The notes under the pieces were generated by a model. It ran no database searches. It had not been told where the DNA came from and was given only the letters and a program-made list of their open reading frames with translations. Shown in pieces: positions 5,885 through 12,209 of a stretch of 15,842 nucleotides of DNA (positions are counted from its first letter, which is position 1; each line of letters starts with the position of its first letter). The position numbers were made by a program, and so were the translations under genes. Location of the stretch: contig JANLSO010000155.1 in assembly GCA_031362405.1 (NCBI GenBank), positions 1-15,842 on the forward strand. Direction: 5' to 3'. This DNA is from JANLSO01 sp031362405 (GTDB lineage Bacteria > Actinomycetota > Thermoleophilia > Miltoncostaeales > Miltoncostaeaceae).

Positions 5885-6514
5885 CTACATCGTCCGCAAG
5901 ACCCCGACGACGCGCCCGAGGATCGTCACGTCATCGACGATGATCGGTTCGAACGCGTCATTTTCGGGCCGCAGCACGATGTGCCCATCGCGCCGAAAGA
6001 ATCGCTTGACCGTCGCTTCGTCCTCGACGAGCGCGACCACGATCTGACCGTCGTCCGCCGTGGGCTGCTGCTTCACGGCGACAAGATCGCCGTCGAGGAT
6101 GCCCGCGTCGCGCATCGACTCACCGACGACGCGAAGAAGGAAGTCCGCGACGAACGGGGTGTCGACCCAGTCCTCGACGTGCTCTTCCGCGAGGCGCGGC
6201 ATACCCGCGGCGACCGAACCGACGATCGGAAGACGGGCCGCGTCTCGAGCCGAGTCACGCGCGGGCCGACGTCGAGTGGCGCGGCGCGCGGCCGCGCGAT
6301 CTTCGTTGACCAGCATCGCGCGCGGTTTCGTGGCGTCGCGGCGGATGTGACCAGAGTCGGCGAGCTTGGCGAGGTGGGCGTGGACCGTCGACGGAGATGC
6401 GAGCCCGACGGCGAGACCGATTTCGCGGACGGTGGGTGGATAGCCCGTCTCTGTGCAGTGGTGCGAGATGAAGGCCAGAATCTCGGCCTGACGCGGACTC
6501 AGCTCAGCTGCCAT
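5885..6514 (-). CDS. lexA: SOS repressor LexA
   Basis: The 209-residue product starts at ATG 6514. LexA represses DNA-damage genes and self-cleaves when RecA is active. The N-terminal winged-helix domain is complete (ELSPRQAEILAF at 4-15, recognition region PPTVREIGLAVGLASPSTVHAHL at 26-48). An Arg/Ala-rich linker (about 70-93) leads to the peptidase S24 domain: the cleavage bond A103-G104 in SVAAGMP, catalytic Ser133 in GESM, and catalytic Lys170 in EATVKRFF. All active residues are present and the length is normal, so the protein should be functional. A perfect SOS box (6543-6556) overlaps the expected transcription start, so autoregulation is expected. rnpB follows 24 bp downstream. Confidence 0.97.
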   Translation of the reverse strand: MAAELSPRQAEILAFISHHCTETGYPPTVREIGLAVGLASPSTVHAHLAKLADSGHIRRDATKPRAMLVNEDRAAARRATRRRPARDSARDAARLPIVGSVAAGMPRLAEEHVEDWVDTPFVADFLLRVVGESMRDAGILDGDLVAVKQQPTADDGQIVVALVEDEATVKRFFRRDGHIVLRPENDAFEPIIVDDVTILGRVVGVLRTM

Positions 6515-6542
6515 GTCTTCCCCTCGACGTCCCCGGACGGTG

Positions 6543-6556
6543 CGAACAGGTGTTCC
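6543..6556. promoter_or_regulatory. SOS box (LexA operator)
   Basis: CGAACAGGTGTTCC matches the Gram-positive LexA consensus CGAACRNRYGTTYC at every position, with the symmetric core GAAC-N4-GTTC at 6544-6555. It lies 29 bp upstream of the lexA start, just after the predicted promoter, where LexA would block transcription. Confidence 0.9.
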
Positions 6557-6564
6557 GGTCGGGC

Positions 6565-6593
6565 ACGCTATCAGGGCTTTCGGCGCGCGCCAA
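6565..6593 (-). promoter_or_regulatory. Predicted lexA promoter
   Basis: On the minus strand TTGGCG (6593-6588), a 17-nt spacer and TAGCGT (6570-6565) lie directly upstream of the SOS box. Confidence 0.55.
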
Positions 6594-6614
6594 GGTATAC
6601 GTCGCGCTCACTGG

Positions 6615-6620
6615 TATGAT
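6615..6620 (+). promoter_or_regulatory. -10 element for tRNA-Leu
   Basis: TATGAT is 11 nt before the tRNA 5' end. No good -35 is visible at 17 nt (reads AAGGTA). The gap is shared with the divergent lexA promoter. Confidence 0.5.
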
Positions 6621-6631
6621 CCCGCGGCCGC

Positions 6632-6716
<85 letters not shown>

Positions 6717-6720
6717 TATG

Positions 6721-6753
6721 CGAAGGCCTCGTCTTGGCGGGGCCTTCGTCGTT
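6721..6753 (+). terminator. Rho-independent terminator of tRNA-Leu
   Basis: CGAAGGCC-...-GGCCTTCG stem (6721-6748) with about a 10-nt loop, followed by TCGTTT. It begins 4 nt after the tRNA. Confidence 0.75.
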
Positions 6754-6759
6754 TCGGGC

Positions 6760-6799
6760 TCGGGGATGCGAACAGCGTCAGTGCAGCTCGCATCCCCGA
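6760..6799. repeat. Perfect 12-bp inverted repeat with 16-nt loop
   Basis: TCGGGGATGCGA (6760-6771) and TCGCATCCCCGA (6788-6799) are exact complements. This dyad lies between the tRNA-Leu terminator and the 3' end of vapC. No T-tract follows on either strand, so a terminator of vapC transcription is possible but not certain. Confidence 0.7.
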
Positions 6800-6823
6800 A
6801 TGCATCGCCTCACGCGGCGGCTC

Positions 6824-7213
6824 TCAACCCGGCGGGACGATAAGCAGATCGAGACCGGGAACCCACTCAAAGTGACGTCCGTTGGCCGTGATCAGCGTGG
6901 CGTCGGCGACCAGCGCATGCGCGGCGATCATCATGTCGGCCATGCCGATGGTCGTACCGACACGCTCGAGGTGGGCACGCAGTGATCCATACGCGTCCGC
7001 GGCGTCCGGACCCCACGGCAATGTGTCGATACCCGAGAGGAACGCCACGACCACGCTCGACAGTCGCGTCGCGTCTGGTCGACGAGCGACGCCGTAGCGA
7101 AGCTCCGCCCGGGTGACCGCAGAGATCGCCGCCCGCGCGGGCTCGACACCCTCCGGTGCCCGGCCGCGAATGATCGCGCTGGCGACGTCGGTGTCGAGCA
7201 GAACACTCCTCAC
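6824..7213 (-). CDS. vapC: PIN-domain toxin, VapC type
   Basis: The 129-residue product starts at GTG 7213. VapC toxins are Mg-dependent ribonucleases that cut specific tRNAs or rRNA when not bound by antitoxin. The PIN-domain acidic residues are in place: D7 in LLDTDV, E37 in TRAELRYG, D93 in GMADMMIAAHA, and the closing TLITANGRHFEWVPGL motif. The start codon overlaps the upstream antitoxin stop in a GTGA 4-bp overlap, the usual coupling for this pair. Length and motifs are normal, so it should be active. Targets are unknown. The 3' end faces a perfect 12-bp inverted repeat. Confidence 0.93.
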   Translation of the reverse strand: MRSVLLDTDVASAIIRGRAPEGVEPARAAISAVTRAELRYGVARRPDATRLSSVVVAFLSGIDTLPWGPDAADAYGSLRAHLERVGTTIGMADMMIAAHALVADATLITANGRHFEWVPGLDLLIVPPG

Positions 7214-7467
7214 GTTGCCGCGAACGGATCCCGGATCGATGTGTCGTCGTCGCGGTCGCGCATGAAGTCGTCAGGTACGCCGCCGAGCGAATCACGCAGG
7301 GCGTAGAACTCCTGCCACGAGTGCCATGGCCGAGGCCGCGCAATGACCAGATGTCCGCTCGTCTCGTCGCGCCAGATCTCGACATGGTCGCCGTCGATGC
7401 GGAATTCGGCAGGCAATCGCACGGCTTGCGAGCCACCGTTCTTGAAGAGCTTTGCTATTCGGCGCAC
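7210..7467 (-). CDS. vapB: AbrB/MazE-type antitoxin of VapC
   Basis: The 85-residue product is the DNA-binding antitoxin partner of VapC. I chose GTG 7467 because GAGG sits 5 nt upstream and a TAGATA -10 (7489-7484) lies just before it; the ATG at 7500 would add 11 residues but has no ribosome site and starts upstream of that -10. The SpoVT/AbrB swapped-hairpin motif KLFKNGGSQAVRLPAEFRI is at the N-terminus. The rest is the toxin-binding tail, with WHSWQEFY and the acidic DDDT end. The pair overlaps by 4 bp and is autoregulated in known systems. Confidence 0.85.
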   Translation of the reverse strand: MRRIAKLFKNGGSQAVRLPAEFRIDGDHVEIWRDETSGHLVIARPRPWHSWQEFYALRDSLGGVPDDFMRDRDDDTSIRDPFAAT

Positions 7468-7659
7468 AGTGGCCTCATCGCGATATCTACTTGAGCCCAT
7501 ACAGTGATCGGCCGGCTGCGAGGATCCGGGCTTTCCCTGATGCGCAGAACGCCGCCATGGGCCTACTTCATGGGGCCACGCTCAGGGCAGTCGCAGTGCG
7601 GCCTGTGGACTTCTCCGCTCGCCGGTCCTGCGATTCCCGCGCCGATCTGGGGGATATTC

Positions 7660-8085
7660 ATGACGGACATCACCGCAGTAGCCATGCGCTACGCCGACGA
7701 GGTTTGGAACGGCCAGAACCTCGACGCTGCGGACGACATCTTTACCGCGGACCACGTGTACCACGACTCGCTACTTGCCGACCTTCCGACGGGGCCTGAG
7801 GGGGTGCGTGCGCGTCGCGCGGTGTACCTCGCCGCGATGCCCGATGCGAAGGTCACCCTGCACCGCATCCTCGCCGACGGCGACCACCTCGCTGCCGACT
7901 GGACCTATACCGGCATCAATACGGGCGAGATCATGGGAATGCCGCCAACGGGGGTGGCGGCCTCAATCGGGGGTTCGCACTTCTTTCGGTTCGAGGGCGA
8001 ACGCATCGCCGAGACATGGACGTATCCAGACAACCTGGGGCTGCTCCAGCAGCTTGGGCTCGTCACGATCGGACCCTCCGGGTAA
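7660..8085 (+). CDS. SnoaL-like / ester-cyclase family protein
   Basis: The 141-residue product starts at ATG 7660, with GGGGGA 5 nt upstream; the longer in-frame extension to 7504 lacks a start signal. It has the NTF2-like SnoaL fold: an N-terminal helix (VAMRYADEVWNGQNL), D-x-x-F-T-A-D-H-V-Y-H-D near 25-36 (the SnoaL His/Asp motif), then TLHRILADGDHLAADWTYTGINTGEIMGMPPTG, and the closing FRFEGERIAETWTYPDNLGLLQQLG strands and helix. The family includes polyketide ring-closing enzymes and many proteins of unknown role; no polyketide gene is nearby, so a specific substrate is not implied. It stands alone. Confidence 0.9.
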   Translation: MTDITAVAMRYADEVWNGQNLDAADDIFTADHVYHDSLLADLPTGPEGVRARRAVYLAAMPDAKVTLHRILADGDHLAADWTYTGINTGEIMGMPPTGVAASIGGSHFFRFEGERIAETWTYPDNLGLLQQLGLVTIGPSG

Positions 8086-8141
8086 GCGAGGCGGGCACGG
8101 CACCGTTCGGGGCCTCGCGAAGGCGGGGCTCTGAATCCCTT

Positions 8142-8363
8142 TCAAGCGGCGGGCCGGCGCAGCATCCGCCATCCGACGATGGCGACGGGGACAGCCAGCG
8201 CCACGGAGATTGCGGCGATGCCGGAGTGGACGACGACGAAGCTCGTCGGGCGATCCTCGCCGAGCGTGGCGATCGACCGGAAGATCCAGATCAGCCAGGT
8301 CCACACCGCCGCGGCCAGCAGGGCCAGGGCGATCCACCGTGGACGGCGGCCGGCGCGCGTCAG
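8142..8363 (-). CDS. Small two-helix membrane protein with possible CTG start
   Basis: This frame translates as a basic N-terminus (R3, R6, R7, R9), a hydrophobic helix (about 10-29), a short loop (SIATLGEDRPTS) and a second helix (about 42-66) before a basic tail. No ATG, GTG or TTG precedes the first helix; the only frame-compatible codon is CTG at 8363, whose CTGA overlaps the TGA stop of the upstream gene by 4 bp, the same geometry as ATGA/GTGA coupling. The next standard start, GTG 8306, would remove most of helix 1. I annotate the CTG start, giving 73 residues; 53 with GTG 8306. No family is recognised. Confidence 0.5.
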   Translation of the reverse strand: MTRAGRRPRWIALALLAAAVWTWLIWIFRSIATLGEDRPTSFVVVHSGIAAISVALAVPVAIVGWRMLRRPAA

Positions 8364-8494
8364 GTGATGGCGCCGATCAGCTTGACGACCCAGGCGATGA
8401 TGTAGACGCCCAGCACTGCCTGGAGGTAGATGAAGATCGCCAGCGCGAGGGCGATGACGACTCCACCGAATTGTTTAACCGGCCATGAGTTCAT
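8360..8494 (-). CDS. 44-aa hydrophobic membrane peptide
   Basis: This small gene starts at ATG 8494 with AAGG 8 nt upstream and ends at TGA 8360. After MNSWPVKQFGG, almost all of the remainder is hydrophobic (helix about 12-44, with Y24 and W35). It is either one long helix or a tight hairpin. Size and composition resemble short uncharacterised actinobacterial membrane peptides. It is followed by the second small membrane gene with a stop/start overlap, so they form a tiny operon. Confidence 0.6.
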   Translation of the reverse strand: MNSWPVKQFGGVVIALALAIFIYLQAVLGVYIIAWVVKLIGAIT

Positions 8495-8567
8495 GCGACG
8501 ACCTTACGGTTCGCGCGCGGACTTCGGAAGGGGACTTTCGCCTACCCCTGATGCGTCGTACGCCCCG

Positions 8568-8592
8568 AACGGTCGCGTCGACAGCGGCCGTT
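8568..8592 (-). terminator. Hairpin at the secG stop codon
   Basis: AACGGTCGC (8568-8576) and GCGGCCGTT (8584-8592) form a 9-bp stem with one G·U pair and a 7-nt loop. It overlaps the last bases of secG. It lacks a T-tract, so termination is only possible. Confidence 0.4.
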
Positions 8593-8821
8593 AGATGTTC
8601 TTCACCAGCAGGTACGTGGTGATGAAGAAAACGATCGCCACGCCGACCGTGATCCGGTCGAGGTTCTTCTCGACGATCGCCGAGCTGCCCCCGTAGGAAC
8701 TCCCCGATCCGCCGACGCCGAACGCGCCGGAAAGGCCGGCGTCGCGGCCGCTGTGCAGCAGCACGAGGACGACCAGCAAGACGGCGATGAGCGAGTGGGC
8801 AACGGCGAGGAAGGCGATCAT
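8591..8821 (-). CDS. secG: Preprotein translocase subunit SecG
   Basis: The 76-residue product starts at ATG 8821; the overlapping longer reading is antisense filler. SecG is the small auxiliary subunit of SecYEG that helps SecA insert preproteins. It has the two expected helices: about 2-24 (MIAFLAVAHSLIAVLLVVLVLLHSG) and 55-73. Between them lies the conserved Gly/Ser loop with LSGAFG near 30-35 and the EKNLDRIT motif. Length matches the family. It follows the methyltransferase gene by 13 bp and may share its transcript. No Shine-Dalgarno sequence is visible, only GATACC 8 nt upstream, so translation may be leaderless. Confidence 0.95.
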   Translation of the reverse strand: MIAFLAVAHSLIAVLLVVLVLLHSGRDAGLSGAFGVGGSGSSYGGSSAIVEKNLDRITVGVAIVFFITTYLLVKNI

Positions 8822-8834
8822 TCGCGGCAGGGTA

Positions 8835-9317
8835 TCAGGTGAAAAACGGCCCGCCGAGGCGCCCGCTCGACATGTCGACGCCCTCCCGGGCGAGCATCTG
8901 GGCCTTGCGTTCGGGACCACCCGCGCCGTACTCGCCGAGCGAGCCGTCAGAGCGGATGACGCGGTGGCACGGCACGATGAGAGGAAGCGGGTTCGTGGCC
9001 ATCGTGGTGCCAACCGCCCGGGCGGCCCGTGGCCGGCCCGCGCGTGCGGCTAACGCGCCGTAGCTGATGACCTCACCTTGCCCGACGTCCATCAGAGCCC
9101 GCATGACCTCACCGCGAAAACCGGCGGGCATGGCTGCCCAGTCGACATCGACCGGGACGTCCTCGGGTCGGCCCCGGTGGACGGGTCGGGGAAGACGGGC
9201 CAGGAAATCGCGCTCCTCGTCGTCGCCCGGGGCACTGGCAACCAACCCGGCGGCGCTCCACGCGAACCACCACTGCCCGTGAGGCGTCGCGCATCGGGCG
9301 TAGGCGACCTCGTCCAT
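8835..9317 (-). CDS. ogt: Methylated-DNA--protein-cysteine methyltransferase (Ogt type)
   Basis: The 160-residue product starts at ATG 9317. It repairs O6-alkylguanine by one-time transfer of the alkyl group to its own cysteine. The active-site block LPLIVPC117-HRV is intact. The DNA-binding helix-turn-helix GEVISYGALAARAGRPRAARAVGTTMATNPLP (81-112) precedes it, and the closing G-x-L-G-E-Y-G segment (about 126-131) follows. The N-terminal part (about 60 residues) is shortened as in Ogt rather than Ada. It sits upstream of secG by 13 bp. Divergent from the thioesterase gene, so the 46-bp gap holds both promoters; no SOS box is seen there. Confidence 0.95.
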   Translation of the reverse strand: MDEVAYARCATPHGQWWFAWSAAGLVASAPGDDEERDFLARLPRPVHRGRPEDVPVDVDWAAMPAGFRGEVMRALMDVGQGEVISYGALAARAGRPRAARAVGTTMATNPLPLIVPCHRVIRSDGSLGEYGAGGPERKAQMLAREGVDMSSGRLGGPFFT

Positions 9318-9363
9318 GTGGCGATGCTCGCACGGTCACGGCGGCTCGGGCAAACTCGCCCGT

Positions 9364-9822
9364 ATGACCACGGCACCCACCTCACTCGAACATCTTCCGC
9401 TGCTCAACCCTGCCGATTTCCCGCACTGCTTCGTGTGCGGCGTCGACAATCGTCACGGCCTTCACCTGAAGGTGCATAGGGACGGAACCGATGCCGTCGC
9501 CCACTACGCACCGGCGAGCTTCCAAGAGGGGTATCCCGGCCGTTTCCATGGCGGCCTCGTCGGGCTGCTGGTCGACGAAATGCTCGTTTATGCGGGGGCC
9601 CCGCACGACCTGTGGGGGATGACCGCGAAGGTCCAGTACCGGCTGCGCCGCGCCATCGTATTCGACGGCCCCATCGAGCTTCGCGCTCGACTTACCCAAA
9701 AGAGCGCGCGTGGATTCCGGGCCACCGTGACGATCCACGGCCCCGATGGAGCGCTGGCGGCTGACGGTGAGGGGACCTGCGTCTTCGTGCCCGGTTCACC
9801 AGAGGAACCGCCTACTCAGTAG
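9364..9822 (+). CDS. Hotdog-fold thioesterase (PaaI-like)
   Basis: The 152-residue product starts at ATG 9364; CAAACT 7 nt upstream suggests a leaderless mRNA. The N-terminus shows the C-F-V-C-G-x-x-N-x-x-G-L-x-L motif (CFVCGVDNRHGLHL, about 22-35), a mark of one hotdog thioesterase group. The catalytic/hotdog segment FQEGYPGRFHGGLVGLLVDEMLVYA (about 53-77), with the H-G-G on the central helix, follows. The usual strands VQYRLRRAI and FRATVTIH close it. It should hydrolyse an acyl-CoA or acyl-thioester of unknown chain. It stands between ogt and the diguanylate cyclase. Confidence 0.9.
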   Translation: MTTAPTSLEHLPLLNPADFPHCFVCGVDNRHGLHLKVHRDGTDAVAHYAPASFQEGYPGRFHGGLVGLLVDEMLVYAGAPHDLWGMTAKVQYRLRRAIVFDGPIELRARLTQKSARGFRATVTIHGPDGALAADGEGTCVFVPGSPEEPPTQ

Positions 9823-9852
9823 GAACCGGCCAGATGCCGATGACATCGGGAG

Positions 9853-10929
9853 ATGAGCACCAACCAGTTCCTCGGACAGACCGACCCCGCCTCAGCACTG
9901 CGCCGCCTCGAGCGCGAGGCACGTGAGCGGGTCGGCGTCAGACCACGGGCCGGCATCGACGTCCGCGCCGCACGCTGCGAGTTGTGCGCAGGCGCCGAGG
10001 TGCGGTGGGGCAGCATGTGCGAGGCCTGCCGGGCGCGCCTGGGCAGCGGTCGTGCGGCGGCATCCGCCCTTGCCCTGCCGGACGACCGCTTTCTCCACCA
10101 GATCCCGGCGACGTTCTACCGCGCGTCGGCCGAGCCGAATCGCCCGGTGGTCTTTGTATCTCCTCAGATCGTCGAGCTGTGCGGGTATCCGCCCGACGAC
10201 TTCGTGGCGCGCCGTATGCGCCTGATGGACATCGTGCACCCCGACGACCGAGAGGCGTTCGGTCAATCGGTCGCCACCCCACGTCCGGGTACCGATATCG
10301 AGGTCACGTACCGGGTTCTCCACGCAAACGGCTCCGAGCGCTGGGCGCACGACCGCGCGCGCGTTGCGGCAACCCCCGATGCTTCGCTGCTCGACGGGGT
10401 GATCATCGACATCACCGAGCGCCAACGCGAACAGGAACACCTTGCGCACCAGGCCCTGCACGACCCCCTCACCGATCTTCCGAATCGCCGTGCCCTCGAT
10501 GAGCGCCTGGCCAGCGAGCTCGAGCGCGTGCACCGCACCGGCGGCGCCCTTTCGCTGGTCGTGATCGACGTGGACCGGTTCAAGGAGGTCAACGACCGCT
10601 TCGGCCACGGCGTCGGTGACCGTGTGCTCGCCGAGCTCGGGCGACGACTCCTCGGGACCGTGCGCACCATCGATCTCGCCGCCCGCGCCGGTGGCGAGGA
10701 GTTCGTCCTACTGCTCGTTGACACCGATTTCGCCCGGGCGCTGGTCACCGCCGAGCGAGTGCGTCACGCGATCGGAGCGCTCCCCGTCGCGGGTCTTCCC
10801 GTGACGATCTCCGCCGGGGTGGCCTGCGCGGCGTATCAGGAGGCGGGCGACAGCCTCATGCGCCGCGCCGACGCCGCCCTTTACCGTGCCAAGAACGATG
10901 GTCGCGACCGGGTGGTGGGCGCCGGGTAG
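9853..10929 (+). CDS. Four-Cys/PAS/GGDEF diguanylate cyclase
   Basis: The 358-residue product makes cyclic di-GMP from two GTP. Domains in order: an Arg-rich N-terminus; a four-cysteine knuckle (C42-E-L-C45, C56-E-A-C59) that looks like a small zinc finger; a PAS domain about 78-190 (PVVFVSPQIVELCGYPPDDF, the DIVHPDDREAF loop, DITERQREQE exit helix); and GGDEF about 198-355. In the latter, DPLTDLPNRRAL and VIDVDRFKEVNDRFGH are intact, the active site is G280-G-E-E-F284, and the inhibitory I-site R271-T-I-D274 is present five residues before it, so feedback inhibition is expected. The start is ATG 9853; GGGAG lies directly against it, an unusually short spacing. The TAG stop is part of the next gene's -10. 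No EAL domain is nearby. Confidence 0.95.
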   Translation: MSTNQFLGQTDPASALRRLEREARERVGVRPRAGIDVRAARCELCAGAEVRWGSMCEACRARLGSGRAAASALALPDDRFLHQIPATFYRASAEPNRPVVFVSPQIVELCGYPPDDFVARRMRLMDIVHPDDREAFGQSVATPRPGTDIEVTYRVLHANGSERWAHDRARVAATPDASLLDGVIIDITERQREQEHLAHQALHDPLTDLPNRRALDERLASELERVHRTGGALSLVVIDVDRFKEVNDRFGHGVGDRVLAELGRRLLGTVRTIDLAARAGGEEFVLLLVDTDFARALVTAERVRHAIGALPVAGLPVTISAGVACAAYQEAGDSLMRRADAALYRAKNDGRDRVVGAG

Positions 10930-10932
10930 TCT
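10927..10932 (+). promoter_or_regulatory. -10 element overlapping the cyclase stop (leaderless cupin)
   Basis: TAGTCT is 6 nt before the ATG of the cupin gene, and its first three bases are the stop codon of the diguanylate cyclase. No clear -35 is visible at 17-18 nt. Confidence 0.4.
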
Positions 10933-10938
10933 GGCGGT

Positions 10939-11301
10939 ATGGACGTCCGTGCGCGTGACGAGGCGGTTCCCTTCACGACCGTCGACGGCAGCACCATCCG
11001 GTCGCTGCTCGATCGCACCAACGCCCCGGTGCGCCACCAGAGCCTCGCCGAGGCGACGATTCCCGCAGGCGAAGCCACCATGCGCCACTTCCACCGCGAG
11101 GCGGAGGAGATCTACTACCTCCTCGCCGGGTCGGGCGAGATGGAGATCGACGGCGTGCGCCGCGAGGTCGGGGTGGGCGACGCCATCCTGATCCCGCCGG
11201 GGGCGTGGCATCAGATCCGCGCACACGCAGGGGGCCCGGTGTGCCTTTTGTGCTGCTGCAGCCCCCCGTACCGCCACGAGGACACGTTCTTCGCCGAGTA
11301 G
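10939..11301 (+). CDS. Small cupin-domain protein
   Basis: The 120-residue product starts at ATG 10939. It is a single cupin barrel with the metal-binding H50-F-H52 and glutamate (E56 or E57) in the first motif, and PPGAWH91 in the second; these three His and one Glu typically hold Fe, Mn or Zn. The EIYYLLAGSGEMEI strands are typical of cupins. It ends in a C-L-L-C-C-C-S-P-P-Y-x-H-E-D-T segment whose clustered cysteines are conserved in this small cupin group. The substrate is unknown. It follows the diguanylate cyclase by 9 bp. Confidence 0.93.
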   Translation: MDVRARDEAVPFTTVDGSTIRSLLDRTNAPVRHQSLAEATIPAGEATMRHFHREAEEIYYLLAGSGEMEIDGVRREVGVGDAILIPPGAWHQIRAHAGGPVCLLCCCSPPYRHEDTFFAE

Positions 11302-11353
11302 GCGCCCGCGCTGTTTATCCTCTGGGCTTCCGTTACTTGTGAGGAGACCCCGC

Positions 11354-12202
11354 GTGGCCGAGCAGCTGATTCGATTGGGGCACAGCCCCGACCCCGACGA
11401 CGCCTTCATGTTCTACGCCCTTGCCGAGGAGTTGATCCCGAGCGACGGCTTCCGGTTCGAGCACGTGCTGCGCGATATCGAGACGCTGAACCGGTGGGCA
11501 ACAGAGGGGCGCCTCGAGGTCACCGCCATCTCGGTGCACGCCTACGCGTACCTCTCCGACACGTACCGGCTTCTTCCGCATGGCGCGTCGATGGGCGAGC
11601 AGTACGGCCCGATGGTCGTCGCGCGTGAGGAGATCGACCCGGCCCAGCTGCCGAACCTGCGCGTCGCGGTGCCCGGCGAGTGGACGAGCGCCTTTCTCGA
11701 GCTTCAGCTCGCGGTGGGCCGCATCGCCAACCCGGTCATCACACCGTTCGATGAAATTCTCAACGTGGTCGCCGACGGTTCTGTCGACGCCGGCCTTGTC
11801 ATCCACGAGGGCCAGCTCACCTATGAGAGCCAGGGCCTCGTCAGCATCCTGGAACTCGGCGAGTGGTGGCATGAGCTGACCGGGGGCCTCCCCCTCCCCC
11901 TCGGCGCGAACGCCGTGCGCCGCGACGTCGGCGACGAGGCGACGATGGCCCGTCTGTCGAGCCTGCTGCGACAGAGCATCGCCTACAGCCTCGAACACCG
12001 GGCGCCGGCCTTGGCCCATGCCGAGCAGTTCGGACGGGGCCTCAACCGGGAACTCGCCGACAAATTCGTCGGGATGTACGTCAACGACCGGACCCTCGAC
12101 TACGGCGAGGATGGACGCGCCGCCGTGGCCGAGCTGCTGCGCCGCGGCCACGAGGCGGGTCTTGTTCCCGGGCCCGTGACGGTCGACTTCGTCGAAGACT
12201 GA
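11354..12202 (+). CDS. mqnD: MqnA/MqnD-family protein, probable 1,4-dihydroxy-6-naphthoate synthase
   Basis: The 282-residue product starts at GTG 11354, chosen for GAGGAG 7 nt upstream. It is a periplasmic-binding-protein-like enzyme of the futalosine menaquinone pathway. The diagnostic H10-S-P-D-P-D-D-A-F-M-F-Y-A-L opens it, followed by LEVTAISVHAYAYLSDTYRLLPHGASMG, PGEWTSAFLELQL and GLVIHEGQLTYE, then GGLPLPLGANAVRRD. The loop order is closer to MqnD, which cleaves cyclic dehypoxanthine futalosine, than to MqnA, but this cannot be settled by eye. No other mqn gene is in the window. It is the first of a run with a 4-Cys gene 7 bp downstream. Confidence 0.85.
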   Translation: MAEQLIRLGHSPDPDDAFMFYALAEELIPSDGFRFEHVLRDIETLNRWATEGRLEVTAISVHAYAYLSDTYRLLPHGASMGEQYGPMVVAREEIDPAQLPNLRVAVPGEWTSAFLELQLAVGRIANPVITPFDEILNVVADGSVDAGLVIHEGQLTYESQGLVSILELGEWWHELTGGLPLPLGANAVRRDVGDEATMARLSSLLRQSIAYSLEHRAPALAHAEQFGRGLNRELADKFVGMYVNDRTLDYGEDGRAAVAELLRRGHEAGLVPGPVTVDFVED

Positions 12203-12209
12203 GCCCGGC

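Noticed and set aside
7963..8337. Minus-strand reading frame (124 codons) over the SnoaL end
   Set aside because: It is Arg/Gly-rich shadow sequence; the real minus-strand genes here are two short membrane proteins in another frame.
9892..10608. Minus-strand 238-codon frame opposite the diguanylate cyclase
   Set aside because: The plus strand has intact PAS and GGDEF motifs; the minus frame has no motif or start signal.
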